Translations under genes and position numbers: made by a program
NCBI GenBank assembly: GCA_945863875.1
Contig: CAMBBS010000019.1
Coordinates: forward strand, 19,397 to 83,396
DNA: 64,000 bases
Reading direction: 5' to 3'
DNA from: Desulfopila aestuarii DSM 18488
GTDB taxonomy: Bacteria; Desulfobacterota; Desulfobulbia; Desulfobulbales; Desulfocapsaceae
Shown here: positions 45,392 through 54,153 of the stretch, one piece after another
How the letters are laid out: each line of letters opens with the position of its first letter
Position numbering within the stretch: position 1 is the stretch's first letter
The notes under the pieces: model-generated
Seen by the model: only the letters and a program-made list of their open reading frames with translations
Databases searched by the model: none
Told to the model about the DNA's origin: nothing

Positions 45392-45471
45392 AGATTTACA
45401 CTCCGCCCGGGACCCTCGGGCTTATTTTTTGGAGTGCGAGTTAGGGTGAACTAACAAGAGGTTCGTTTACT

Positions 45472-45642
45472 ATGATTGAAACAACTATTATCTGGCTTAT
45501 CATAGCCATATGTGCTTTTTTTACCGGACGAAGATTCTATCGTCAATGGCAAGTGGCCACCAGCAAGGATGACAATATATCCTGTGGCCAAGGATGCACC
45601 TGCTGTTCCGATACCTCCTGCAGCACTCGAAAAACGAAATAA
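45472..45642 (+). CDS. FeoB-associated Cys-rich membrane peptide
   Basis: 56 residues. It reads MIETTIIWLIIAICAFF, one transmembrane helix, then a basic stretch (TGRRFYRQWQ) and a Cys-rich tail ISCGQGCTCCSDTSCSTRKTK. This is the pattern of the small FeoB-associated Cys-rich membrane proteins that replace or add to FeoC in anaerobes, probably at the cytoplasmic face, where the cysteines may sense iron or redox state. It lies between the second and third FeoA. Confidence 0.85.
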   Translation: MIETTIIWLIIAICAFFTGRRFYRQWQVATSKDDNISCGQGCTCCSDTSCSTRKTK

Positions 45643-45681
45643 CACAATCGACAACGAACCAACTTACCGAAGGTAACACCT

Positions 45682-45915
45682 GTGCAGAGTGTCCTATTAC
45701 GCAACATGCAAAAAGATCAAAAAGGCACCATTGAATCGATCACTGTCGGAGCAGAGTACGGCAGACGGCTCAGGGCCATGGGGCTTACTCCGGGAACGCC
45801 GATAACCGTTTGCGGCCGGGCGCCGCTCTATGATCCCGTTGCCATCAGGGTTCTCGGCAGTACCGTGACCCTGCGTGACAATGAAGCGGAGCATATTCTG
45901 GTAACGCTGACCTGA
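45682..45915 (+). CDS. feoA: FeoA-family protein, third copy
   Basis: 77 residues with the FeoA core: GTIESITVGAEYGRRLRAMGLTPGTPITVCGRAPLYDPVAIRVLGSTVTLRDNEAEHILV. It is very similar to the first FeoA (shared GRAPLxDPVAxRV and TLRxNEAxxIL), suggesting a duplication around the second copy. GTG start at 45682 preceded by AAGGT. It lies 53 bp before feoB. Confidence 0.92.
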   Translation: MQSVLLRNMQKDQKGTIESITVGAEYGRRLRAMGLTPGTPITVCGRAPLYDPVAIRVLGSTVTLRDNEAEHILVTLT

Positions 45916-45968
45916 TCTCCTTTTTATATCCCCCTATCCCATTCCTTCTACGCTAACTCAATAAGCCA

Positions 45969-48176
45969 ATGCAGCTATTAATGGCCCTGGCGGGCAATCC
46001 GAACGCGGGCAAAACGACTCTTTTTAATCAGTTAACCGGCGCCAGACAGCATGTCGGCAATTATCCCGGTATAACCGTTGATCACAAAGAGGGTTTTTTT
46101 CACCACAAGAATCAAAAAATCACCTTGACGGATCTGCCCGGAACCTATTCGATGACCGCCTATTCGGCCGAAGAACTGGTCACGAGGGACTATCTGGTCA
46201 ATGAACGTCCACAGGTGGTGATTAACATCGTTGATGCCTCCAATCTCGAAAGAAACCTGTACCTCACCTGCCAACTGCTCGAACTTGGTGTTCCCTTGGT
46301 TATCGCCCTGAACATGATGGATGTGGCCAAGGATAGAGGTATTGAGATAAAGGCCGAAGTACTGGAGAAATTACTCCAAGTCCCGGTGGTTCCCATCATT
46401 GCCCGCTCGGGGTTTGGCAGAGAAGAACTTCTCGATGCCTGCATACGCCTCACAACCAAGGAGCAGCAGTGGAATCCGCGTGATATTTCCTATGGCGAGG
46501 ATCTCGATACCACGCTGACCAGCCTTGTGGCCAAAATAGAAGAAACGGCTCTGTTGCGTGACTGCTATCCGGCGCGGTACACGGCCATCAAATATCTGGA
46601 AAACGATGAGCAGATTCTGGAAAAAGGACAACAGGCTGATCCGGACACCGCCCGGATTCTCGAAGAAATAGTTGCCGGAACATCCGCTCACACCCAGAAG
46701 ACCTTCGATGTCTACCCCGAGGCCTTAATCGCCGACCATCGCTACGGATACATCAAGTCAATTCTCCGGCAAGGCGTCATCACCCATACCTTTGATACCG
46801 ACCGGCTCTATACCTCCGATAAGATCGACAAGGTCCTCACCAACCGACTGGTCGGTCCGGCAATCATGTTGCTCATCCTCTTTGGCGTTTATCAGTTTAC
46901 CTTCAGCTGGAGTGAGCTGCCGGTCATCTGGCTGGAGAACGTCTTCGGCTGGCTGGGCAATCAGGTTGACAACAGGCTGCCGGATGGCCTGCTGAAATCG
47001 ATGATTATTTCCGGAGTTATCGACGGGGTCGGCGGGGTTCTCGGCTTCGTGCCGCTGATTATGTTCATGTTTTTCAGTATCGCCATCCTGGAAGACTCCG
47101 GGTATCTCGCCCGGGTGGCCTTCATGATGGACAGGGTTTTCAGGATTTTCGGCCTGCACGGTTCCTCGGTCATGCCGTTTATCGTTTCCGGCGGCATTGC
47201 CGGCGGCTGCGCTGTCCCCGGCGTCATGGCGACACGCACCCTCCGGTCACCCAAGGAACGGATGGCCACGCTGCTCACCGTGCCATTTATGAACTGTGGT
47301 GCGAAACTGCCCGTGCTTGCCCTGCTCATTGGCGCCTTTTTCAGTGACAATAAAGCCAGGTATATGTTTCTCTTTACCATGCTGGCCTGGGTCGTGGCCC
47401 TGGTTGCCGCCAAAATACTGCGCTCAACCGTGCTGCGAGGCGCGCCGACGCCTTTTGTCATGGAGCTGCCTCCCTACCGGTTTCCCACGCTGCGCGGACT
47501 CTTGATCCATACTTGGGAGCGGACCTACCAGTATATCAAAAAGGCCGGGACAGTTATTCTTGGCATATCTATTCTCCTCTGGGCGCTGATGACGTTTCCC
47601 GGATTACCGGACGGGAAGACAGCCTTTTTTGAACAGCAGCGCGAGGCGTTGATGGCCACGGCAACAACGGCAGTGGCCGCTGAAATACAGGCGACAGACG
47701 GAGAATTATCGGAGCAGGCCGCCATTCTTTCGCAACAGATCGCCCAGATTAATAATGCGGAGAATGAAGCAAGACTGCAGAACTCCATTGCCGGGAAATT
47801 CGGCTCGTCGCTGGAACCCTTGACCAGACTGGCCGGTTTTGAATGGCGAACAAATATCGCCCTGATCGGCGGCTTTGCCGCCAAGGAAGTTATCGTCTCA
47901 ACTCTGGGAACCGCCTACTCCATGGGCGAAACGAATGACGGTGAATCGGAGTCGCTCGGCAAACGATTAAAAAATGATAACGCCTGGAACAGGGTCGTCG
48001 CCGTCGCGGCCCTGGTTTTTATCATGTTTTATGCCCCCTGTTTCGTTACCGTCGTCTGCATAGCCAAAGAGTCCTCATGGAAATGGGCGTTCTTCTCCAT
48101 AACCTTCAACACTGTCTTTGCCTTTATCATGGCGGTGGTCATTTATCAGGTGGGCATGTTTTTCAACCTTGGCTGA
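45969..48176 (+). CDS. feoB: Ferrous-iron transporter FeoB
   Basis: 735 residues. The N-terminal G domain has G1 GNPNAGKTTLFNQLTG (about 8), G2 region NYPGITVDHKEG, G3 DLPGTYSM and G4 NMMD, followed by the helical GDI-like domain. Two Gate domains in the membrane follow, with PFMNCGAKLPVLALLIGAFF and GFAAKEVIVSTLGTAYS near the end, about eight helices in all. It imports Fe(II) across the inner membrane. It is the last gene of the feo operon and ends 40 bp before the convergent ggt. Confidence 0.96.
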   Translation: MQLLMALAGNPNAGKTTLFNQLTGARQHVGNYPGITVDHKEGFFHHKNQKITLTDLPGTYSMTAYSAEELVTRDYLVNERPQVVINIVDASNLERNLYLTCQLLELGVPLVIALNMMDVAKDRGIEIKAEVLEKLLQVPVVPIIARSGFGREELLDACIRLTTKEQQWNPRDISYGEDLDTTLTSLVAKIEETALLRDCYPARYTAIKYLENDEQILEKGQQADPDTARILEEIVAGTSAHTQKTFDVYPEALIADHRYGYIKSILRQGVITHTFDTDRLYTSDKIDKVLTNRLVGPAIMLLILFGVYQFTFSWSELPVIWLENVFGWLGNQVDNRLPDGLLKSMIISGVIDGVGGVLGFVPLIMFMFFSIAILEDSGYLARVAFMMDRVFRIFGLHGSSVMPFIVSGGIAGGCAVPGVMATRTLRSPKERMATLLTVPFMNCGAKLPVLALLIGAFFSDNKARYMFLFTMLAWVVALVAAKILRSTVLRGAPTPFVMELPPYRFPTLRGLLIHTWERTYQYIKKAGTVILGISILLWALMTFPGLPDGKTAFFEQQREALMATATTAVAAEIQATDGELSEQAAILSQQIAQINNAENEARLQNSIAGKFGSSLEPLTRLAGFEWRTNIALIGGFAAKEVIVSTLGTAYSMGETNDGESESLGKRLKNDNAWNRVVAVAALVFIMFYAPCFVTVVCIAKESSWKWAFFSITFNTVFAFIMAVVIYQVGMFFNLG

Positions 48177-48216
48177 CACCTCTCGTTATCTCGGCCCGGG
48201 GTGGCCTGCGGAGCTA

Positions 48217-49785
48217 TTACCCTTTAGTGTTTTTTTGGTAAACAGTGACCACAGCGCCCCCCCGGCGGGGATCGCCCGCCCCTTCAAGACCGGGTATGAC
48301 CGCATGCACGCCGCCGAAATAGACATCTTTTTGCCGCCAGGAATTGACGGACATATTATTGGCAGACAGTCTGTTTTTCAACGCCGCCATGGCCGATTCG
48401 GCAAATCCGGGTTCCACCTGCAGGCAGTCACCATCGAGATACAGCCTGGGGGCGTCCACCGCCTGCTGCAGGGAACGATTGAAAACAACCACCTGGTGCA
48501 AGACCTGACTCACCGCGGTACGAATCCGTTTCGAGCCACCACTGCCGATCACCAGCTGCACATGGTCCCCCTGTAGCAAGAGCGAGGGGGACATCATGGA
48601 AAAAACCCTTTCCCCTGGCGGACTCGAATGAAAACCATTGGGATGCAGATCATCCTCGCCCATCATGTTATTGAGCATGACCCCGCTCCCCGGGGCAAAA
48701 TACCCGGAGCCCTCCCCATTGGAACAGGTCATGCTGGCACAATTCCCTGTATTGTCGGCAACAGAGACATGGGTGGTCCCCCGGCTGAACAAGCGAATTT
48801 TCTCTGTGGATGCGGCCGGCATGGTACGATCCTGCAAAAATTGCTGCAGGGCTTTTGGCGTGGTCACCCCTGCCTCCCGCAGTCTTTCCACTTCCTGCAT
48901 CAAACCGACACTCTCCAGCAGCTGCGCAGCAGAACCCCACTCATAGTCCTTTTCTTCCCGCTCCGCCATCAGAGACAGGGACAAACCGATCAGCGTGCCG
49001 CCCAGTGACGGTTCAGGTACGGTGAGCAACAGATTTTCCCGGTAGGGAATGGCCAGCGGCTTTCTCTCCTTGACCGCATATGCGGCAAAATCCTTGGCTG
49101 TCAACAATCCCCCGCCGTTTCTCATTTCCTGGTCTATTGCATCGGCGATCCCGCCATAATAAAAACTCTCATCCCCTTCTTTGCTCAACTGATCCAGGAA
49201 TGCAGCAAGCTCGACATTCTTCAAAGTATCGCCAACGGCAAGAGAGATGCCGTCCGGTTGATAAATTCGCCGGCCTCGTTCGCTCAGGGTCATGACCGGG
49301 TGGAGCAAATTCAGGAAATGGGCCATATGCGCATTAAGCCTGTGCTGCAGGGCGAGCTCTTTTGCCGGAGCTATGATTTCGGCCAAGCCCATTCTGCCGA
49401 GTCGCTTATGAATATGCAGCAGACCTTTCAGAGTGCCAGGAACGGCGACGGAACCAAGGCCGATAGTAAAATCCTGGGAGGATCCGCCGAAATCAACGAT
49501 TATCTTGAAAAAATCAACAGCAGCGGGAGTGGTTGCACATCCTCTCCCCGGAGTGTCGACAAAAAAATCGAAGAACATGTTCTGTCCCATCGCCGCACTG
49601 TGGCCGACCATGAAGCCACCGCCGCCAAGACTGGTCAAGGCCGGCTCGGCAACCGCCGAGGCAAATCCTGCCGCCACCACCGCGTCAAAGGCATTTCCCC
49701 CTGCTTCAAGTATTTTCCCGGCAGCCTCACTAACTAATTGATGCCCGGAGGCGACGATCGATCGATCAAACCTGCTCACTGCCAA
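48217..49785 (-). CDS. Gamma-glutamyltransferase-like Ntn hydrolase
   Basis: 522 residues. It is an autoprocessing Ntn hydrolase that moves or hydrolyses gamma-glutamyl groups. The nucleophile Thr is at GTTHVSVADNTGNCAS (about 340), preceded by the linker cleaved on maturation. The large-subunit motifs GGNAFDAVVAAGFA and LGGGGFMVGH and the small-subunit GSGVMLNNMMGED and GSGGSKRI are present. No signal peptide is seen, so it may be cytoplasmic, unlike the periplasmic E. coli enzyme. TTG 49785 or GTG 49779 could be the start; both overlap the previous gene's stop. It is the last of a four-gene cluster with a GCS2-like ligase. Confidence 0.85.
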   Translation of the reverse strand: MAVSRFDRSIVASGHQLVSEAAGKILEAGGNAFDAVVAAGFASAVAEPALTSLGGGGFMVGHSAAMGQNMFFDFFVDTPGRGCATTPAAVDFFKIIVDFGGSSQDFTIGLGSVAVPGTLKGLLHIHKRLGRMGLAEIIAPAKELALQHRLNAHMAHFLNLLHPVMTLSERGRRIYQPDGISLAVGDTLKNVELAAFLDQLSKEGDESFYYGGIADAIDQEMRNGGGLLTAKDFAAYAVKERKPLAIPYRENLLLTVPEPSLGGTLIGLSLSLMAEREEKDYEWGSAAQLLESVGLMQEVERLREAGVTTPKALQQFLQDRTMPAASTEKIRLFSRGTTHVSVADNTGNCASMTCSNGEGSGYFAPGSGVMLNNMMGEDDLHPNGFHSSPPGERVFSMMSPSLLLQGDHVQLVIGSGGSKRIRTAVSQVLHQVVVFNRSLQQAVDAPRLYLDGDCLQVEPGFAESAMAALKNRLSANNMSVNSWRQKDVYFGGVHAVIPGLEGAGDPRRGGAVVTVYQKNTKG

Positions 49786-50918
49786 AAGTCCCCCTGCAGA
49801 GACTGCACGACTTCCTGCAGATTTCCGGTTTCTTCATATCTGTGACGCAAAAAGTCGGCACCCGTCCCCTGGCTGAGAATTCTCTCAACAAAGCGGACAT
49901 ACTGTTCCGACCCCAGACGAGCAACCATTGGTTCGATAAATCGCATCAGGGTCTGGGCGGCTTCATGGTAGGAAATTCTCCGGCCAGCCGGCATGTCGGT
50001 TGGATCGACATAGGTCCCGCGCAGTCCATGCCGGGCCGCCTGCCATTTATTGGCCTGAAGTATATACGGATTCAGAGGCGGAAAGAGAGTTTTCTCTTCA
50101 GCCAAGGTAGCAACGAGGGCCTGTATGACGGTTGTTAGGGCAAGAATGTCGGAAAACCTCGTCGGCAGATCGCAGATGCGGATTTCCAGGGTACCGTACT
50201 CTGGATTTGGTCGTGCATCCCAGCAGAGGTCGCGAATCGAATCAATGACACCGACACTTTGCAGCTCACCGACCAGTTGGCTGAATTCTTGCCAACTCGG
50301 GAAATGCGAATACATACCCGCAAGCGGCAGGGCTTCAAATAGTTTTGTCCGATAAGACATCAGCCCCGTATCTTCTCCCTGAGAAGAGGGAGAAGAAGTT
50401 GAAAGAGCCAACAGGATAGGCAGGTACGCCTGTATCCTGTTGCCGACGCGGACAACCGCCTCCCCGTCCGGCAGACCAACGTGGACATGAAAACCCTGGG
50501 AAATAAAGCGGCGCCCGACTATCTGCAGCTCCTGCATGATTCGTTCGTATCGTTCATTTTTCGTCAGCAACTGATCTCGATATCGGGCAAAGGGATGCAG
50601 ACTTGCGGCAAAAAGCATACAGTTATTGTCTGCTGCCAGTTCCTCGGCGAGACTGATGGTCTGCATCAGGTCATTTTCCACATCGAGCAGCGAAGAACAA
50701 ACCCCCGTCTGGATTTCGAGGATCGATTGAATAAAGCCCGGGGACAGGCGTGGACGAAGGAGCGGCGGGGCACTTTCGAGGAGAACCGGGGCCATCGGCG
50801 CCAGATCCCAGGTGGCTCTGTCGAGGGTTTGAAATTCAATCTCCACGCCGAGGGTGTACTTCGGATTGTGGGCAAACGGGATTTCCTGCCCTGGAACAGC
50901 ATCCTGTTTATTTGCCAT
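49776..50918 (-). CDS. Glutamate-cysteine ligase family 2 (YbdK/EgtA-like) carboxylate-amine ligase
   Basis: About 380 residues from the ATG at 50918. The frame opens 66 codons further upstream inside the preceding gene. It has YTLGVEIEFQTLDRATWDLA, the GCS2 opening with the two metal-binding Glu, then FHVHVGLPDGEAVVRVGNRIQAYLPILLALS (metal/ATP site), and YGTLEIRICDLP (Arg-x-x-Asp). These enzymes join a gamma-carboxylate to an amine using ATP. It overlaps both neighbours (11 and 10 bp), so the operon is translationally coupled. The substrate is unknown; Glu plus an amine is likely. Confidence 0.85.
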   Translation of the reverse strand: MANKQDAVPGQEIPFAHNPKYTLGVEIEFQTLDRATWDLAPMAPVLLESAPPLLRPRLSPGFIQSILEIQTGVCSSLLDVENDLMQTISLAEELAADNNCMLFAASLHPFARYRDQLLTKNERYERIMQELQIVGRRFISQGFHVHVGLPDGEAVVRVGNRIQAYLPILLALSTSSPSSQGEDTGLMSYRTKLFEALPLAGMYSHFPSWQEFSQLVGELQSVGVIDSIRDLCWDARPNPEYGTLEIRICDLPTRFSDILALTTVIQALVATLAEEKTLFPPLNPYILQANKWQAARHGLRGTYVDPTDMPAGRRISYHEAAQTLMRFIEPMVARLGSEQYVRFVERILSQGTGADFLRHRYEETGNLQEVVQSLQGDFWQ

Positions 50919-52131
50919 GGCTCTTGTTCTCCCCATTTTCTTTGAGCCACTGCAAAGCAACGCAAGCCAGCCATGACGCCCCGACCGCCAGGACATCTTC
51001 ATCGAAATCAAACCTGCCGCTGTGGGCGGGTCCGCTGTCGAGAGGCCGGTCTGCCCCAAAACGCACCAGGCAGCCTTCAACGACCTGCTGATAGAAGGCA
51101 AAGTCTTCGCCGCCAAGGCTCGGCCGCCCCTGGGAAATCACCAATTCTTCGCCGATCACCCGCCTGGCGGCACACCGGGCCACCTTTGTTGCCTTTGACG
51201 AATTGACGACCACCGGCAGGCAATCGTGGAAGGTAATTGATATCTCGACCCCGTACTGCAGGGCAACGCCATCGCAAATGCGCTGCATCCCATCAAGAAT
51301 CAGCCTGCGCACCTCGTGGTCATTGGAACGTATGGTCCCGTCGATGCAGGCCACTTCAGCGATGACATTATTGGCCTCCCCGGCCTGAAAACGACCGATG
51401 GTGACTACTGCCGACTTGTTCGGATCGGTTTCCCGGGAGACCAGGGTCTGCAGGGCGGTGACCAGATAGGCCCCGGCGACAATGGCATCGCGAGCTTCAT
51501 GGGGGCGGGCGGCATGACCGCTTTTACCGACCACGCGAAGAGAAAAGGGATCGGCGGCGGAGCAGATAACTCCATCGTCGACCGTTATCGTCCCCGTTGG
51601 ATAGTGGGTGTCTATGTGCCCGGCAAAGACCACTTCCAGGCCATTTTTGAGAGCACCCTCTTTAATTATCTTTTCGGCCCCGTTGCCGTGTTCTTCGGCC
51701 GGTTGAAAAATAAGGGAAACACAGCCGGTCAGCGGCCTTTTGCTCAGGATTGCCGCCGCACCAAGGAGCATCGCCACATGGCCGTCATGACCGCAGGCGT
51801 GGGTCACGCCTGGGATTCTCGATGCGTAGGCGACGCTTTTCTGGTCCTGAATCGGCAGGGCATCCATATCCGCGCGTAAACCGACATGGCCGGAACAGGG
51901 CAACTGACCGACACTGCCGCCCAGTGTCGCTATCACCCCGGTGCCCGCCCAGCCGTTGCGGTAGCTGATCCCCAGCTCGGTGAGTTTTTCCTGGATGAGA
52001 AGAGACGTACGACACTCCTGAAAGCTCAGTTCAGGGTATTGGTGAAGTGTTCGGCGAATCGAGCGAATCCACTCGAGTAACTGACGATCAACAACCGGCG
52101 CCATATCGGATTCGACATTTTCGGTTCCCAT
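50908..52131 (-). CDS. M20D-family amidohydrolase
   Basis: 407 residues. It has RRTLHQYPELSFQE, the metal site HACGHDGHVAMLLGAA (about 110), QPAEEHGNG, HIDTHYPTGTI and SLGGEDFAFY, the co-catalytic dinuclear centre of M20D hippurate hydrolase / IAA-amino-acid hydrolase. Such enzymes cleave N-acyl amino acids. It is second in the cluster between a DUF4177 gene (8 bp) and a GCS2-like gene (11-bp overlap), so its natural substrate may be an amide made or used by that ligase. AGGAAG lies 5 nt before the ATG. Confidence 0.9.
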   Translation of the reverse strand: MGTENVESDMAPVVDRQLLEWIRSIRRTLHQYPELSFQECRTSLLIQEKLTELGISYRNGWAGTGVIATLGGSVGQLPCSGHVGLRADMDALPIQDQKSVAYASRIPGVTHACGHDGHVAMLLGAAAILSKRPLTGCVSLIFQPAEEHGNGAEKIIKEGALKNGLEVVFAGHIDTHYPTGTITVDDGVICSAADPFSLRVVGKSGHAARPHEARDAIVAGAYLVTALQTLVSRETDPNKSAVVTIGRFQAGEANNVIAEVACIDGTIRSNDHEVRRLILDGMQRICDGVALQYGVEISITFHDCLPVVVNSSKATKVARCAARRVIGEELVISQGRPSLGGEDFAFYQQVVEGCLVRFGADRPLDSGPAHSGRFDFDEDVLAVGASWLACVALQWLKENGENKSHGK

Positions 52132-52139
52132 ATGTCTTC

Positions 52140-52589
52140 CTATTCAATGCGGATGGAACCGACATCGGCAGGCGGCGCCGAGGGCTTCGCAGCCGAGCGT
52201 TTGCCGCCGGCCCTCTCGTTTTTGTCTTCGATAATCTCGAAATCACCAAGCAGCATGGCCTCGGCAATATCTTCCTCCCGGCCGGCCTCATCATTTCTTT
52301 GGTCGAATCTGCCGACCAGGGTCTGCGTTCTTTTTTCCGGCACTTTCGGCGATCGACTGATCCTCTCAGCTGTGCTTTCCGGGGGTGAAACAGTCCGTAT
52401 TTCCAGATCGAGCGGCTGTTTGAAGACCGCAATCAGCCCATCCATAGTTTCAAGGAGAGAAACAAGTTCCCAACCGGCCTTGCCATACTGGTTAAGCGAC
52501 AATTCTATTTCCGGTTCATCGAGAAAAGCACTGCCGAGAAGTCCTTCTTTTTTCAGTGCATAATGTATGGTTTTATAACTCCAGCGCAT
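52140..52589 (-). CDS. DUF4177-containing small protein
   Basis: 149 residues. The first about 65 match DUF4177: MRWSYKTIHYALKKE, then LNQYGKAGWELVSLLETMDGLIAVFKQP, a beta-alpha-beta fold. The rest is a charged, low-complexity tail (PKVPEKRTQTLVGRFDQRNDEAG ... ERAGGKRSAAKPSAPP) likely unstructured. It is the first gene of the four-gene cluster. The function of the family is unknown. Confidence 0.75.
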   Translation of the reverse strand: MRWSYKTIHYALKKEGLLGSAFLDEPEIELSLNQYGKAGWELVSLLETMDGLIAVFKQPLDLEIRTVSPPESTAERISRSPKVPEKRTQTLVGRFDQRNDEAGREEDIAEAMLLGDFEIIEDKNERAGGKRSAAKPSAPPADVGSIRIE

Positions 52590-52705
52590 TGACGAGTATC
52601 CTTCTTATAGTGTTGACCAATGGCCCACAGCCGATTTCATCATTTTTTCCCCATCGGCCTGCCATCGGTACTTTAGTACCTGAGAAATTCATCTAAAGTA
52701 AATAT

Positions 52706-52753
52706 CCACCGGCAAAGCCGGTGGCATTAAAAATGTGAACCGCTCAAAGCGGT
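52706..52753. repeat. Two adjacent short perfect hairpins
   Basis: CCACCGGC-AAA-GCCGGTGG (52706-52724) and ACCGCT-CAA-AGCGGT (52739-52753) are two triloop hairpins 14 bp apart. Paired short palindromes of this kind occur as REP/RAYT-type repeats or transposon ends. They could also be a terminator for avtA, but there is no T tail. Confidence 0.5.
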
Positions 52754-52845
52754 ATATTAAAAAGATTCCCTGACCATCATTCGGTGGTCGTCGGCTAAAA
52801 TAGCGACAGTTATTCAATACGATGATCTTATTTTTCTTTTACCTG

Positions 52846-54108
52846 TTAACCCTTCTGCCCATAGGCCGCCCGCACTACCTCGGCAATAATCGCCAGCCCC
52901 CGGTACACGTCGTCATCGTCTTGCGAATAAGTCACCCGGAGGCATTCATCCTTATGCTGCCAGCTCTCACTCAATCCGGGGAAAAAATAGTGGCCGGAAA
53001 CCACCAGAACGCCATGGTCCTTTAGCCGATGATAGAGTTCCAGGCTGGTTATCGGCAGATTTTCAAACCAGAGCCATAGAAACATCGCCCCCTCGGGAAT
53101 ATGGATGCGGCAGGGAATATCAGCAAACATTTCCTGAACCGCCGCCACGGTTTTCTCCATTTTCTTGCGGTAGAAAGGCTGCATAAGCCCCTTGCTTACG
53201 GCGGTAATTTCCCCGCTGGTGATCAGACGCTGAGCCAGAACAGCGCCAAAACTGTTGGGTGAGAGCGACATAATGGCATTCATGCTGGTCAGCGCCCGGA
53301 TGATCTCTTTTCGTGCCACGACAATTCCCGTCCTGACCGCCGGCAGGCCCAGTTTGGACAGCGAGAGACAGACGACCAGATTTTCGTTCCAGACCGGCTG
53401 CGCCTCGGTGTAGATCATCCCCGGAAAGGGTAAACCATAGGCACTGTCGACAATGAAAGGAATATTGTGCAGGGCGGCCAGGTCGACAAGTTTGGCCAGT
53501 TCCGCATCCGTTATGACATTTCCCGTCGGGTTGGTCGGCCGGGAAATACAGATTGCACCAATACTTTCATCGATCCACAGCTTGTCAAAATCTATATGAT
53601 ATTTGAAAAAACGTTTTTCAAGGAGTTCGATCTTCGGTCTGGTGGAGACAAAAAGACCATCGGTCAGGCCGAGATCGGCATAACCGATGTATTCGGGAGC
53701 CATCGGCAGACAGATCTTTTTCTCCCGTCCATCGGGCAGGACACCGGCAAACAGATTGAACAGCATGAAAAAGGCGGTCTGGCTGCCGTTGGTCAAACAG
53801 ATATTTTCCGGACCGATATCCCAGCCCTGTTCTTTTTTCAGCAGAGCCGCCAACCCCTCACTGAAGGTGCGGTCGCCCTGGGGCGGTGCGTAGCTGCCGA
53901 CCAGCGCTTGAAAGCTCTGCCGGTCGCTGCATATGGCCAGAAGCTGCTGACGCATTATTTCCTGAAACTCCGGTACCAGGCCGGGATTGCCGCCGCCCAT
54001 CATAATCATGTTCTCGCCGCCGGCGGCACTGATCTTGCCCAGGTCATCCATCAGGGAAAGTATCCCGGCATTCGAGGTCATCTTTTTACCAAATTTTGTA
54101 AAATTCAT
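52846..54108 (-). CDS. avtA: Valine-pyruvate aminotransferase
   Basis: 420 residues, the usual AvtA length. It is a PLP fold-type I enzyme that exchanges amino groups between valine and pyruvate or alanine. MNFTKFGKKMTSNAGILSLMDDLGKI is the characteristic N-terminus; NGSQTAFFMLFNLF, ISRPTNPTGNVI (Asn and Asp contacts), VDSAYGLPFPGM and the PLP Lys in CLSLSKLGLPAVRTGIV (about 260) follow. It stands 45 bp before the next gene upstream on the same strand. Confidence 0.92.
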   Translation of the reverse strand: MNFTKFGKKMTSNAGILSLMDDLGKISAAGGENMIMMGGGNPGLVPEFQEIMRQQLLAICSDRQSFQALVGSYAPPQGDRTFSEGLAALLKKEQGWDIGPENICLTNGSQTAFFMLFNLFAGVLPDGREKKICLPMAPEYIGYADLGLTDGLFVSTRPKIELLEKRFFKYHIDFDKLWIDESIGAICISRPTNPTGNVITDAELAKLVDLAALHNIPFIVDSAYGLPFPGMIYTEAQPVWNENLVVCLSLSKLGLPAVRTGIVVARKEIIRALTSMNAIMSLSPNSFGAVLAQRLITSGEITAVSKGLMQPFYRKKMEKTVAAVQEMFADIPCRIHIPEGAMFLWLWFENLPITSLELYHRLKDHGVLVVSGHYFFPGLSESWQHKDECLRVTYSQDDDDVYRGLAIIAEVVRAAYGQKG

Positions 54109-54153
54109 AAGCTGCGCAATTGCGTTGATTGAATTGAAAGTGCTGTGGAAAAT

